From the NCBI RefSeq assembly GCF_007752135.1, contig NZ_CP036298.1:8052501-8116500 (forward strand): a stretch of DNA of 64,000 nucleotides, given 5' to 3'. This DNA comes from Aureliella helgolandensis (GTDB lineage Bacteria; Planctomycetota; Planctomycetia; Pirellulales; Pirellulaceae). Below the pieces are notes generated by a model that did no database searches, was not told where the DNA came from, and saw nothing but the letters and a program-made list of their open reading frames with translations. Below, in pieces: positions 1 through 7,310 of the stretch. A program made the position numbers and the translations under genes. How positions within the stretch are numbered: the stretch's first letter is position 1; every line of letters begins with the position of its first letter.

Positions 1-321
1 CGCAGCCACAACTGCCACTCCCCACAGTTTGCCTCTCGCACTCGCGAAAACCCTCCCACGACTGCATTGCTTGAGCCTCACTCGACCTTCTCCTCTTCGC
101 ACGATCCTCTGCCCAGAGCGTTTGGCGGCGCAAGAGACCAACTGCAACCACTCCATGCGGTCTGCAACCGCTAAGGCTCGGGCGGGCTCTTCCAGCATGC
201 GCAATTCAAACTCAGCTCGATCCAGCGTGGGATCCTCGAGCAAATAGCGATCCATGTCTTCCTCGGAGAAGAGGAGGCTTCCGGGCTGTTTCATGGGCGT
301 CGTAGGCAGTTTAGGATTCAT
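1..321 (-). CDS. Hypothetical protein downstream of ECF sigma factor (partial, C-terminus outside window)
   Basis: An open frame starts at an ATG at 321-319, inside the last codons of the sigma factor gene, and runs without a stop for 107 codons to the window edge. The 11-bp overlap implies translational coupling. The protein starts MNPKLPTTPMKQPG, continues with an acidic helical stretch (EEDMDRYLLEDPTLDRAEFE), and at the edge enters what looks like a hydrophobic segment (GKLWGVAVVAA). Position after an ECF sigma gene plus a probable membrane segment suggests an anti-sigma factor or other regulator of that sigma. No known anti-sigma motif is visible, so the role is inference from context. 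Confidence 0.6.
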   Translation of the reverse strand, partial: MNPKLPTTPMKQPGSLLFSEEDMDRYLLEDPTLDRAEFELRMLEEPARALAVADRMEWLQLVSCAAKRSGQRIVRRGEGRVRLKQCSRGRVFASARGKLWGVAVVAA

Positions 322-958
322 CGGCCAAGCTTCTCTTAAGTTTCTCAAGTGCAAGACGCATCCGAGACAATGCGGTACCTAGTGGAATTTTCAAACTGGC
401 TGCAATTTCTGCAAAGCCCTGCTGCCCGGCCATACGGGCCAAGACGACCTGCCGCTGCTCGATCGGCAGATGATCGATAGCTGCCTGCAGCCTCTCCACT
501 TGCTCAAGCCGCTCCATACTCCGCGACGGATCAGCACCTGCCCCCGTCGTGCCACCACTTGGCTGCTGCTCCCCCCAGCTGGACTCTGCGCCGTACTGGT
601 CAGAAGCGCGGTGAGGCTGGCGGCGTTCTTTGCGGCGTAAATTTTTGGCCTGGAACTGAACGGTTCTCACGAGCCAGCCAGACCGCTGCGTTTCGGGAAT
701 GGCATCAAGCTTCTCTGAAAAAAGCACAAAAGTATCCTGGACGGCGTCTCGCGCCAGCTCCCAATCTCGTAGCAGAGCCCACGCAATCCTCTCCAACTGA
801 GGAGCCAATTCCGCGTGCAACTCACCGACGATCTGGCGCGAAGTCTCCGCCGCACCGACACCATACGAACTCCCTCGCTCGGGATTGCTTCGCGGTCCCC
901 ATGCTCGTTCGGTCGAATCGGTTGACTGTGGCTCCTCGGGGGCCGCATCAGCTGTCAA
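311..958 (-). CDS. RNA polymerase ECF-type sigma-70 family factor
   Basis: A 215-residue protein with the two domains of an ECF sigma factor. Region 2 spans roughly residues 45-110 (LERIAWALLRDWELARDAVQ, which would bind core polymerase and the -10 element). Region 4 spans roughly 150-205 and holds a helix-turn-helix (LPIEQRQVVLARMAGQQGF followed by EIAASLKIPLGTALSRMRLA). The start is TTG at 958 with a GGGAGG-like ribosome site just upstream; the first 40 residues are low in conservation and a later start is possible. The linker (about 115-150) is rich in Gly, Ser and Gln. It overlaps the next gene by 11 bp, the usual layout for a sigma factor with its regulator. Target promoters cannot be read from the sequence. 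Confidence 0.88.
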   Translation of the reverse strand: MTADAAPEEPQSTDSTERAWGPRSNPERGSSYGVGAAETSRQIVGELHAELAPQLERIAWALLRDWELARDAVQDTFVLFSEKLDAIPETQRSGWLVRTVQFQAKNLRRKERRQPHRASDQYGAESSWGEQQPSGGTTGAGADPSRSMERLEQVERLQAAIDHLPIEQRQVVLARMAGQQGFAEIAASLKIPLGTALSRMRLALEKLKRSLADES

Positions 959-1428
959 GTTCCCTCCCAGCTACCTTGAGCGGCAGCACGTTCCCTAGTC
1001 AAGCGGCAGCTCAAACCTCCCACCTCGCACAATCAAAACAATCCAAAGATTGAATTGGTAAATTAACATCTGTCGATCGCACTAGGGCGCGACTCTACCG
1101 TGCTATGTCAGCCGATGCCCCATTTATTCACTCCAAGCCTTAGAAAAGTTGGAAAATCTTTAGGTTTCTCCGAACCTGACGAGCGCCACAGACACATTCT
1201 GACCGACCAACGCGAGATTCCACCCCCTTACCAAGCGGTTTTGCCGTTCCACGGGAGGCTGGGGCCGTTTGCAGTGTTCTCTGTGTCCGTCACAATACAG
1301 CATCCTTAGCCCTATCTACCTGCTCAGTATCGTTGATTACTCCGTGTAATTGAACTCGGGTGTTACCGCTCCGGACCCAATCGTCGCTAGGAAAATTTTT
1401 CACCTAGCGTGCTCCGCGATTACCATCT
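959..1428. other. Intergenic region between divergent sigma factor and ROK genes
   Basis: About 470 bp without a convincing gene. Short frames here lack ribosome sites and coding character. The region must hold the promoters of both flanking genes, but I could not pick out convincing -35/-10 pairs or an operator. Confidence 0.5.
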
Positions 1429-2535
1429 ATGGACCACACTCTCATTCCTCCAGCCTTCCACCCCGGGGAGTCACCAGTGACGAAGGAAGCCGAAGTCAAC
1501 ACCCAATCCACCACCTCCGATCCCGATTCCGGCGCGCCAGAAGCCGCCGTCAAGGATCGGTCAGCCCGCTATTGGATTGGATTTGATCTGGGGGGCACCA
1601 AGATGCAATGCACCCTCTTCGACGAATCGCTCAAGCAAATCGGCTCCCGTCGCCGGCGGACCAAAACGGAACTGGGCGTCGAGGGAGGTCTCGATCGGAT
1701 TGCCGCTACGATCTCAAAAGTTCTGGACGATGCCGATGTGCTTCCCTCGCAATTGGCCGGAATTGGAATTGGCTGCCCTGGTCCCGTAGAGTGGAGCAAG
1801 GGGGTCGTTCGCGTAGCCGTCAATCTTGGGTGGAAAAACGTAGCCGTCGGCAAATACTTGGAAGGCAAGTTCAATTGCTCAGTAACGGTTCTGAATGACG
1901 TCGATGCGGGCGTCTACGGTGAGTATGCTGCTGGGGCTGCCAAGGGAGCGCGGACCACCGTCGGAATTTTCCCCGGCACGGGTATCGGTGGCGGATGCGT
2001 TTATGACGGCCAAATCCTGCGTGGTAAACACCTCACTTGCATGGAAATTGGTCATACAAAAATCAATGGCTCGCCACGCCCCGGTGGAACCGGCATGGCT
2101 GGCACCCTGGAAACGGAAGCCAGTCGCCTAGCAGTAGCTGGCGAACTTGCCAAGCTCGCTTACCGAGGCGAAGCCCCCAACCTGTTTAAAACGGCCGGTA
2201 CCGATCTTGGCGCAATCCGTAGTAAAACGATCGCGGAATCCATTGCTGCCGGAGACAAAAATGTCGAGCGTGTCGTGGAAGACGCCTGCGAGATGATCGG
2301 CTACGCCGTGGCCAACACCGTCCTCATGATCTGCCCCGATGTCATCGTTCTGGGTGGCGGTCTGGTCGAAGCCATGCCCGATCGATTCGTCAAAGCGATC
2401 TCCAAGTACGCGAAGAAAAACGTGTTCGAATGCTATCGCGATGAGTTCGAAGTCCGCGCTGCCAAACTTGGCGATGACGCCGGCACCGTCGGCGCCGCCG
2501 CCTGGGCCCAAAAGGTAAGACAACAATCCTCCTAA
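1429..2535 (+). CDS. ROK family protein (sugar kinase-like)
   Basis: ROK (repressor, ORF, kinase) fold protein, 368 residues from this ATG. The N-terminal phosphate-binding motif DLGGTK lies at residues 53-58, the catalytic base is probably the Asp of LNDVDAG near 157, and the second glycine motif GTGIGGG is near 184. These fit an ATP-dependent hexose kinase such as a glucokinase. No N-terminal DNA-binding domain is present, so it is an enzyme rather than a repressor. The Cys-rich zinc site usual in ROK proteins after the GHT motif is missing: here the stretch reads EIGHTKINGSPRPGGTGMAG. The ATG has no ribosome site; an in-frame GTG at 1477 has GGGGAG about 8 bp upstream and is a good alternative start (352 residues). 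Substrate unknown. Confidence 0.87.
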   Translation: MDHTLIPPAFHPGESPVTKEAEVNTQSTTSDPDSGAPEAAVKDRSARYWIGFDLGGTKMQCTLFDESLKQIGSRRRRTKTELGVEGGLDRIAATISKVLDDADVLPSQLAGIGIGCPGPVEWSKGVVRVAVNLGWKNVAVGKYLEGKFNCSVTVLNDVDAGVYGEYAAGAAKGARTTVGIFPGTGIGGGCVYDGQILRGKHLTCMEIGHTKINGSPRPGGTGMAGTLETEASRLAVAGELAKLAYRGEAPNLFKTAGTDLGAIRSKTIAESIAAGDKNVERVVEDACEMIGYAVANTVLMICPDVIVLGGGLVEAMPDRFVKAISKYAKKNVFECYRDEFEVRAAKLGDDAGTVGAAAWAQKVRQQSS

Positions 2536-2538
2536 CCA

Positions 2539-2657
2539 GGCTTGTTGAAATTGGAACCCGCCGCCTGACGGCATGTCGATTTCATCGCGATTTCAGTTTT
2601 ACTGAGTAGGTAGCTTTCCTAATTGGCCGGTTGCGGCAACCACCTGTCCTTGCTCAC
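2539..2657 (+). repeat. Degenerate copy of dispersed 115-bp element
   Basis: Immediately after the ROK gene. It contains GGCTTGTTGAAATTGGAACC, then CCGCCGCCTGACGG, and ends in CCTTGCTCACCGGG, where the next copy begins. The order of motifs matches the intact copy at 2658-2773, but the inner part has diverged. Confidence 0.55.
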
Positions 2658-2773
2658 CGGGCTGTTGAAATAGTTACCCGCCGCGTCAGCAAGGATAAGT
2701 GGTCGCCACTGCAGGTCGATTAGGGGTACTTCCTGCACGTTAGAACTCAAGGCGCTATTAAATCAACAGCCCG
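2658..2773 (+). repeat. Intact dispersed MITE-like element, 116 bp with 11-bp terminal inverted repeats
   Basis: Begins with CGGGCTGTTGA (2658-2668) and ends with its exact reverse complement TCAACAGCCCG (2763-2773). Just inside the left end is the core AACCCGCCGCGTCAGCAAGG-like motif found throughout the window. No protein is encoded. Size and terminal repeats resemble a miniature inverted-repeat element or a REP-type sequence. A second copy with the same ends is interrupted by the insertion sequence at 11.8-13.4 kb. Confidence 0.75.
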
Positions 2774-2815
2774 TCACGCTGCGGGTTACTATTTCAACAA
2801 TCCCGTGAGCAAGGC
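2774..2815 (+). repeat. Half copy of dispersed element
   Basis: TCACGCTGCGGGTTACTATT followed by TCAACAATCCCGTGAGCAAGG. It carries the core and one imperfect end, directly abutting the intact element, so this gap is a small cluster of repeat copies between convergent genes. Confidence 0.6.
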
Positions 2816-2830
2816 AAAAGCGACTACTGC

Positions 2831-4735
2831 TCACGCCTCTTTCCAGTCACGAATTGTTTTGACTACCGGCTCCAATTCGTCTTTGGCAACGTCAGGTGAA
2901 TCGAGCAACGCCTCGATCACTCGCTTGGTAATCGCAGGCCTGTCCGGAGACAACAGAGGGGCAAAAGGCCCCGTCAGTTGCCCTTGCCCCATGCGTTCCA
3001 AATACTGGATTGCTACCTCCTCCGACAGCTCTGGACTCGGGGAAGCTGCTGCCGAGAGGGATGCAAGCACTACCTTACAGTGGCCGCGATGTTCCCAATT
3101 GGGCGTAGCAGACTCTGCCTCTGGATCGCTAAAGTACTGAACATCGAGGCTTTCGAGCAGGGCCCTCAGCTTGGGAACACTCGCGACTACGACGTCCGGT
3201 GCAACCTCACCAAGCTTCAAGAAATAGTCACCAAACTTGTAGTTGCCGAAGGCAGTCAAGTCATTGAGCGCATCGATCAGAACCGGCACGACTTGCTCAG
3301 CATACTGGGGCCGTCGATGCACGATCTCCGCCAAGCCACACCAGGCCGCACCACGCGGTCGGAAGCCTTGTCCTTCGCCCTTACAAATAGGAAGAAGCTT
3401 TCTGACGGCGAGCGCGTCGGATGCCTCGCTCGGCATCCATTCCTCTCGGGAATAGAACGGTCTCGCGCCACCATAGCCAAACGCACACACGGTAGTTTCT
3501 TGAACAACGTAGGACTCATGCAGCAACAAACGCTCTAGCTCCGCTTCGACTTGCGGCAAGCCCTCTCCCCAATGAACCAACAAAAAGGGTGCAACATAGA
3601 ACAGCCTCTGGGCACTCCCCCTCTTGTCACTCGGATAGGGTGTAGAGTCCAGCGCCGCCAATAGTTTTGGTACGTCACTGGCAGTGAACCTCTCTCTGAC
3701 ATATTGGACCAACGACTGCGTGATGACACCCGACGACCGTTCTTCCAACAGTACTTCCAGGAATTCCTCAGCACTCTCGATCTCTATCCCTATCTGGCTC
3801 CCGGCCGCAGGGCTGCCGGAAGTCGAGTAAGTGAAAACCAACGGAAGCACCACTTTGGTTGATTTAAAATCGATCACGGATGTCAGTGCGTCGCGTAATC
3901 GCGCCGCCTGCTCGGAATTGAGATCAGCCTCCGCAACCACCGCCTCAGCAACGCCGGCTAGCGTGAGCCCCCAATCCTGATCACTGTCCCACAAGGTGTA
4001 ACCTTTGCGAAAATTGCCTCGGCTCTTAAAGTCCTTACTGCCGGTTAGCAATTCATAAGCCCTCTTCCCATTTCCCTCCATGACTACGACATCCACGCTG
4101 GCCGGTTGCATGCGGCGCAACGCCTGAACACTTTCAGTAGTGATGCAAGTATCCTCCACCCACAACTTCTCGAGCGACGTTAATGGCTCCAATTCCTGGA
4201 GACCTTCGGAAGTGATTTCGGTATTGGTAAGATCCAAATTGACGAGACTGCTCATCGTCGCCACGTGCGGCATACTCGCGTCGGTGATCGATGTGTCATT
4301 CAGCGACAGATTGACGATACCTAGCGGAAGGCAGGCAATATGCGCGTCGGTGATATTAGATCGGGCCAGTGATAAAACGCTCAGTTTCGGAAATCGGTCA
4401 AGCAGCGCGCAGTCGTTGGGCTGCAAACTCGCCCCATCCAACGTCAAACGTTCGATTCCTGTGCACTGACTTAGCGCCTCTCGCAACTCAGCATTGATAA
4501 CCAAGTCTCTCAGAGCCACACTCACTACGGAAGAAGGGTCCGTTGGACTGAACAGCACGACGCCCCCACCTCTCTGGATTGCATCAACAAAACCTTGCGA
4601 CAGAGTACTGGGAGGTGCTGCCCGTCGCTGGAAATAATCCCCCGGCAGGTACATAACGACTACCATCAGACCAATGGCAACCAACATCGCGATGAAGAAA
4701 TGTAGGCGTTGGCGAACCGACAGGGAAGCGTTCAT
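2831..4735 (-). CDS. Membrane-anchored leucine-rich-repeat protein of unknown function
   Basis: About 634 residues from the ATG at 4735; the open frame continues to a TTG at 4780, but the ATG gives a clean N-terminus (MNASLSVRQRLHFFIAML) with a transmembrane segment at roughly residues 12-33, so the rest should lie outside the cytoplasm. Residues about 80-220 hold leucine-rich repeats (IERLTLDGASL, LSVLSLARSNIT, IVNLSLNDTSIT, LVNLDLTNTEIT, LEKLWVEDTCIT), a spacing typical of planctomycete LRR proteins. The C-terminal 400 residues are helical and may form HEAT-like repeats; no catalytic motif is seen. LRRs suggest binding to another protein. Gene stands alone between repeats and a 320-bp gap. 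Confidence 0.8.
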   Translation of the reverse strand: MNASLSVRQRLHFFIAMLVAIGLMVVVMYLPGDYFQRRAAPPSTLSQGFVDAIQRGGGVVLFSPTDPSSVVSVALRDLVINAELREALSQCTGIERLTLDGASLQPNDCALLDRFPKLSVLSLARSNITDAHIACLPLGIVNLSLNDTSITDASMPHVATMSSLVNLDLTNTEITSEGLQELEPLTSLEKLWVEDTCITTESVQALRRMQPASVDVVVMEGNGKRAYELLTGSKDFKSRGNFRKGYTLWDSDQDWGLTLAGVAEAVVAEADLNSEQAARLRDALTSVIDFKSTKVVLPLVFTYSTSGSPAAGSQIGIEIESAEEFLEVLLEERSSGVITQSLVQYVRERFTASDVPKLLAALDSTPYPSDKRGSAQRLFYVAPFLLVHWGEGLPQVEAELERLLLHESYVVQETTVCAFGYGGARPFYSREEWMPSEASDALAVRKLLPICKGEGQGFRPRGAAWCGLAEIVHRRPQYAEQVVPVLIDALNDLTAFGNYKFGDYFLKLGEVAPDVVVASVPKLRALLESLDVQYFSDPEAESATPNWEHRGHCKVVLASLSAAASPSPELSEEVAIQYLERMGQGQLTGPFAPLLSPDRPAITKRVIEALLDSPDVAKDELEPVVKTIRDWKEA

Positions 4736-4780
4736 CGTCTCATCACTTTCACTAGTCAGATTGCAATAGAAATGCTCCAA

Positions 4781-5101
4781 ACCTCGAACACAGACACTTG
4801 CGTCGGATTCGATCGATGAGACCCAGTCCAGCTGCGACTTCGACAGGCGTGGATCACCGAGACCTCGATTGTATCATCGAAGCACTTGAGGAGCGCATTT
4901 CGAAAGACAAATCGCTAGCAACTCACCGCTTTCCATAACGCAACGATCCCACGATCCAGCATTAACATTCCTTAACCATCTTTCGCAGTGCATCGACTCC
5001 AGCTCGACGAACTCGGAAGGCGGACTCGGAGGGCGGACTTGGAGCCATAGAAAACAGCTTGACCGAACAGCTTGGTGCGAGCATGTTGTCGCGCGTTCGT
5101 C
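4781..5101. other. Intergenic region
   Basis: About 320 bp between two minus-strand genes. It contains a short imperfect tandem stretch (GGCGGACTCGGAG twice, near 5018-5045) and presumably the promoter of the LRR gene. No gene, terminator or structured RNA was recognised. Confidence 0.5.
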
Positions 5102-7168
5102 TCAACGCAGCGGGGACGGGTTGCGATTCAATTTCTCTCTCGCCGTCGCCAACAACTCCAGCGTAGCCGGATCGTCTGGGTAGAGTTGGTCGGCTTTGCG
5201 CAGCGACTCTTCGGCAAACGCCCATTCCTCCAGTGCCAAATGGACTCTACCTAGCTCAAAGAGAACGTACGCATCCTCAGGCTTGTGGAGTACCGCCAGC
5301 ATCAAATACCCCTTAGCCTTCTCGTACTCCTCCACTCGGGATAGAAGTGCGCCATAGTAAACGTAGCCGCGGCCCCATTCAGGATAGTCTTCGAACAACA
5401 ATTCGTATTGCACCAGGGCTGCATCGATCTCTCCCATGTGGGTCAAACAATCGGCCAGCACAAAACGACTCTCCGGGTCATTGGGCAACAACTCGAGTGC
5501 ATCGCTAGCTCGCGGTGCCGCCTCCACGAACTTACCCGACCAATGCAAAACTTTGGCCAGATTGCGGAGAGCCACTCCATGGCTCCTCAGATCAACGCGA
5601 GAGAAGATGGACGCTTCAGACTCGCTCAAGACGGTTTCCTCCACGGGGATCCAGGCCTCGGCCCCCACTCCATTCTCTGCCACTTTCAACTCCTCCAAAA
5701 TCCACACCGCCAACTGTCGATGGATCTCGAGAGTCGGATGGACGTGATCTAGAAAGTAGCGATCTCCTAAGATGCGGTTCCCCTGCTCTCGCTCACTCAG
5801 GGCGTGCAATTTCTCGTTAAAATCGACCAGCCATACATCGCGTGGCTCCTGCGTTGCTTCGGCTACGACCCGACGCAACGCGCTGTCGATCTCCTCAACC
5901 GCGCGCAGTGGACAAATATCCTCTTCAATTGCCAGCGAGAACTCTCGTCCCGCTTCATCGAACCGCTCCAGTGCCACGTAGGCTTGACCAAGTCGATAGC
6001 GAGTTTCGGCGTAGGCCGGATCCAACTCCACAGCTTCCTCCAACAACGTCGCCGCAGCAGCATAGTCCGCATCATCGAGTGCCGCGACCCCCTGCTGTAC
6101 CCTGGATAAAATACGCTGCTGCGACTCGCTTTGCAGGCTGCTAAATTCACTTTTGAATGGCGTGCACGAACCTTCGTTGGAGGCAGGCGTGATAAACAGA
6201 ATTTGAGAATTGCACCGGCGGGCGATATCCACCATTCTCTGAAGGTTGAATTCATAGTGGCGCAATACACCGCTGCGCCACGAGGCGTCGCGATGGTAGT
6301 CCACCGGTCCCACGGTATGGTTGAGTCGTTCGTCAACCTCCGGTGGCAACTGATTCTGTGTGGCGACCGGCAAATGATCTGCCGAGCGTCTGGCGGCCTG
6401 ATACAAGCGATCCAAGACCGAATAAGAACGTGTCTGAGCCGCGAATGACTGCAGCGTCAGCAGCCAGCCCGGGCGATTGAGCAGGTCAGCGTAGGTTCGG
6501 CGTTCGAGGAATTCATTGTGAACGCTGTAGACAATAAACCAGTCGGGATCGTACTGCGACAACTCTTCCATGATCGCGGCTACACGGTAGCTCGCGTAGC
6601 TCACTCCACCCGCATTGATAACCTCCCACCGCGTGTGGGGATCGATCCGATTTAGCACTTCACGCAACCATCCACAAAAACTGGTTGTATCGGAATAGGG
6701 CCGCCCAAAAGTAGTCGATCCACCCAAGCAAAAGATCCGCTTCGTGCCCGGTCGCTTCACCCTAGGAAAACTCTGGTCGTTGAACCACACGAGCTTGCTG
6801 GGAGTCGTCGCCAGCCACTCCTCGGCTGGTTTGGCGTCCGTAGAGACGGCAGGGGCACCGTCCTGCATGGCTTCTAAGCGGCTTAAGAGATCGTCGCCAG
6901 AGCTATCGGGGGCCGTGGGCAGGGGAGAGAACAATGGAGTACTATTGCTAAACCCTACAAACGGATCGGCGGTGCTTGACAATGGAGCGACCCCCAGCAG
7001 CATGAGCAGGAACTCTGCCAAAACGACTAATGCGAGCACAGGGATGAGCGCGAAGCATAATTTGCGGCCACGCGAAATCTGGCGACGCGGCCGACTGGCT
7101 TGAGAATCCGGCCGGGTAGTCGACAAAGCGGACTTGGAGCTCAAACGAGTTTTCGATGAAATTTTCAT
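5102..7168 (-). CDS. Membrane-anchored SGNH/GDSL hydrolase-like protein with TPR repeats
   Basis: About 688 residues from the ATG at 7168, which has CAGGGA 5-10 bp upstream; the frame remains open 48 codons further but without a ribosome site. After a basic N-terminus, residues about 38-58 form a membrane anchor. An SGNH-type domain starts with LGGSTTFGRPYSD (nucleophile Ser about 151), followed by VINAGGVSYASYR and VYSVHNEF blocks and, much later, FLDHVHPT with the Asp and His of the triad. A TPR pair is inserted inside this domain (EAVELDPAYAETRYRLGQAY), and more TPRs fill the C-terminus (FVLADCLTHMGEIDAALVQY). The architecture suggests an esterase or acyltransferase acting on cell-envelope polymers with TPRs for partner binding; the substrate is unknown. 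Divergent from ppk1. Confidence 0.82.
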   Translation of the reverse strand: MKISSKTRLSSKSALSTTRPDSQASRPRRQISRGRKLCFALIPVLALVVLAEFLLMLLGVAPLSSTADPFVGFSNSTPLFSPLPTAPDSSGDDLLSRLEAMQDGAPAVSTDAKPAEEWLATTPSKLVWFNDQSFPRVKRPGTKRIFCLGGSTTFGRPYSDTTSFCGWLREVLNRIDPHTRWEVINAGGVSYASYRVAAIMEELSQYDPDWFIVYSVHNEFLERRTYADLLNRPGWLLTLQSFAAQTRSYSVLDRLYQAARRSADHLPVATQNQLPPEVDERLNHTVGPVDYHRDASWRSGVLRHYEFNLQRMVDIARRCNSQILFITPASNEGSCTPFKSEFSSLQSESQQRILSRVQQGVAALDDADYAAAATLLEEAVELDPAYAETRYRLGQAYVALERFDEAGREFSLAIEEDICPLRAVEEIDSALRRVVAEATQEPRDVWLVDFNEKLHALSEREQGNRILGDRYFLDHVHPTLEIHRQLAVWILEELKVAENGVGAEAWIPVEETVLSESEASIFSRVDLRSHGVALRNLAKVLHWSGKFVEAAPRASDALELLPNDPESRFVLADCLTHMGEIDAALVQYELLFEDYPEWGRGYVYYGALLSRVEEYEKAKGYLMLAVLHKPEDAYVLFELGRVHLALEEWAFAEESLRKADQLYPDDPATLELLATAREKLNRNPSPLR

Positions 7169-7310
7169 AAATCCCTGGACAGCCCCCCCTACTCTGACGA
7201 ACTCAGCACAGGCAGACCAATGGCCAGCCACACCGAAGCGGTTTATCTTAAGAATCCGCAGTAAGCTATCCCACGTCACTACGTAACCCAGCATTTCCCA
7301 AGTAACGACC

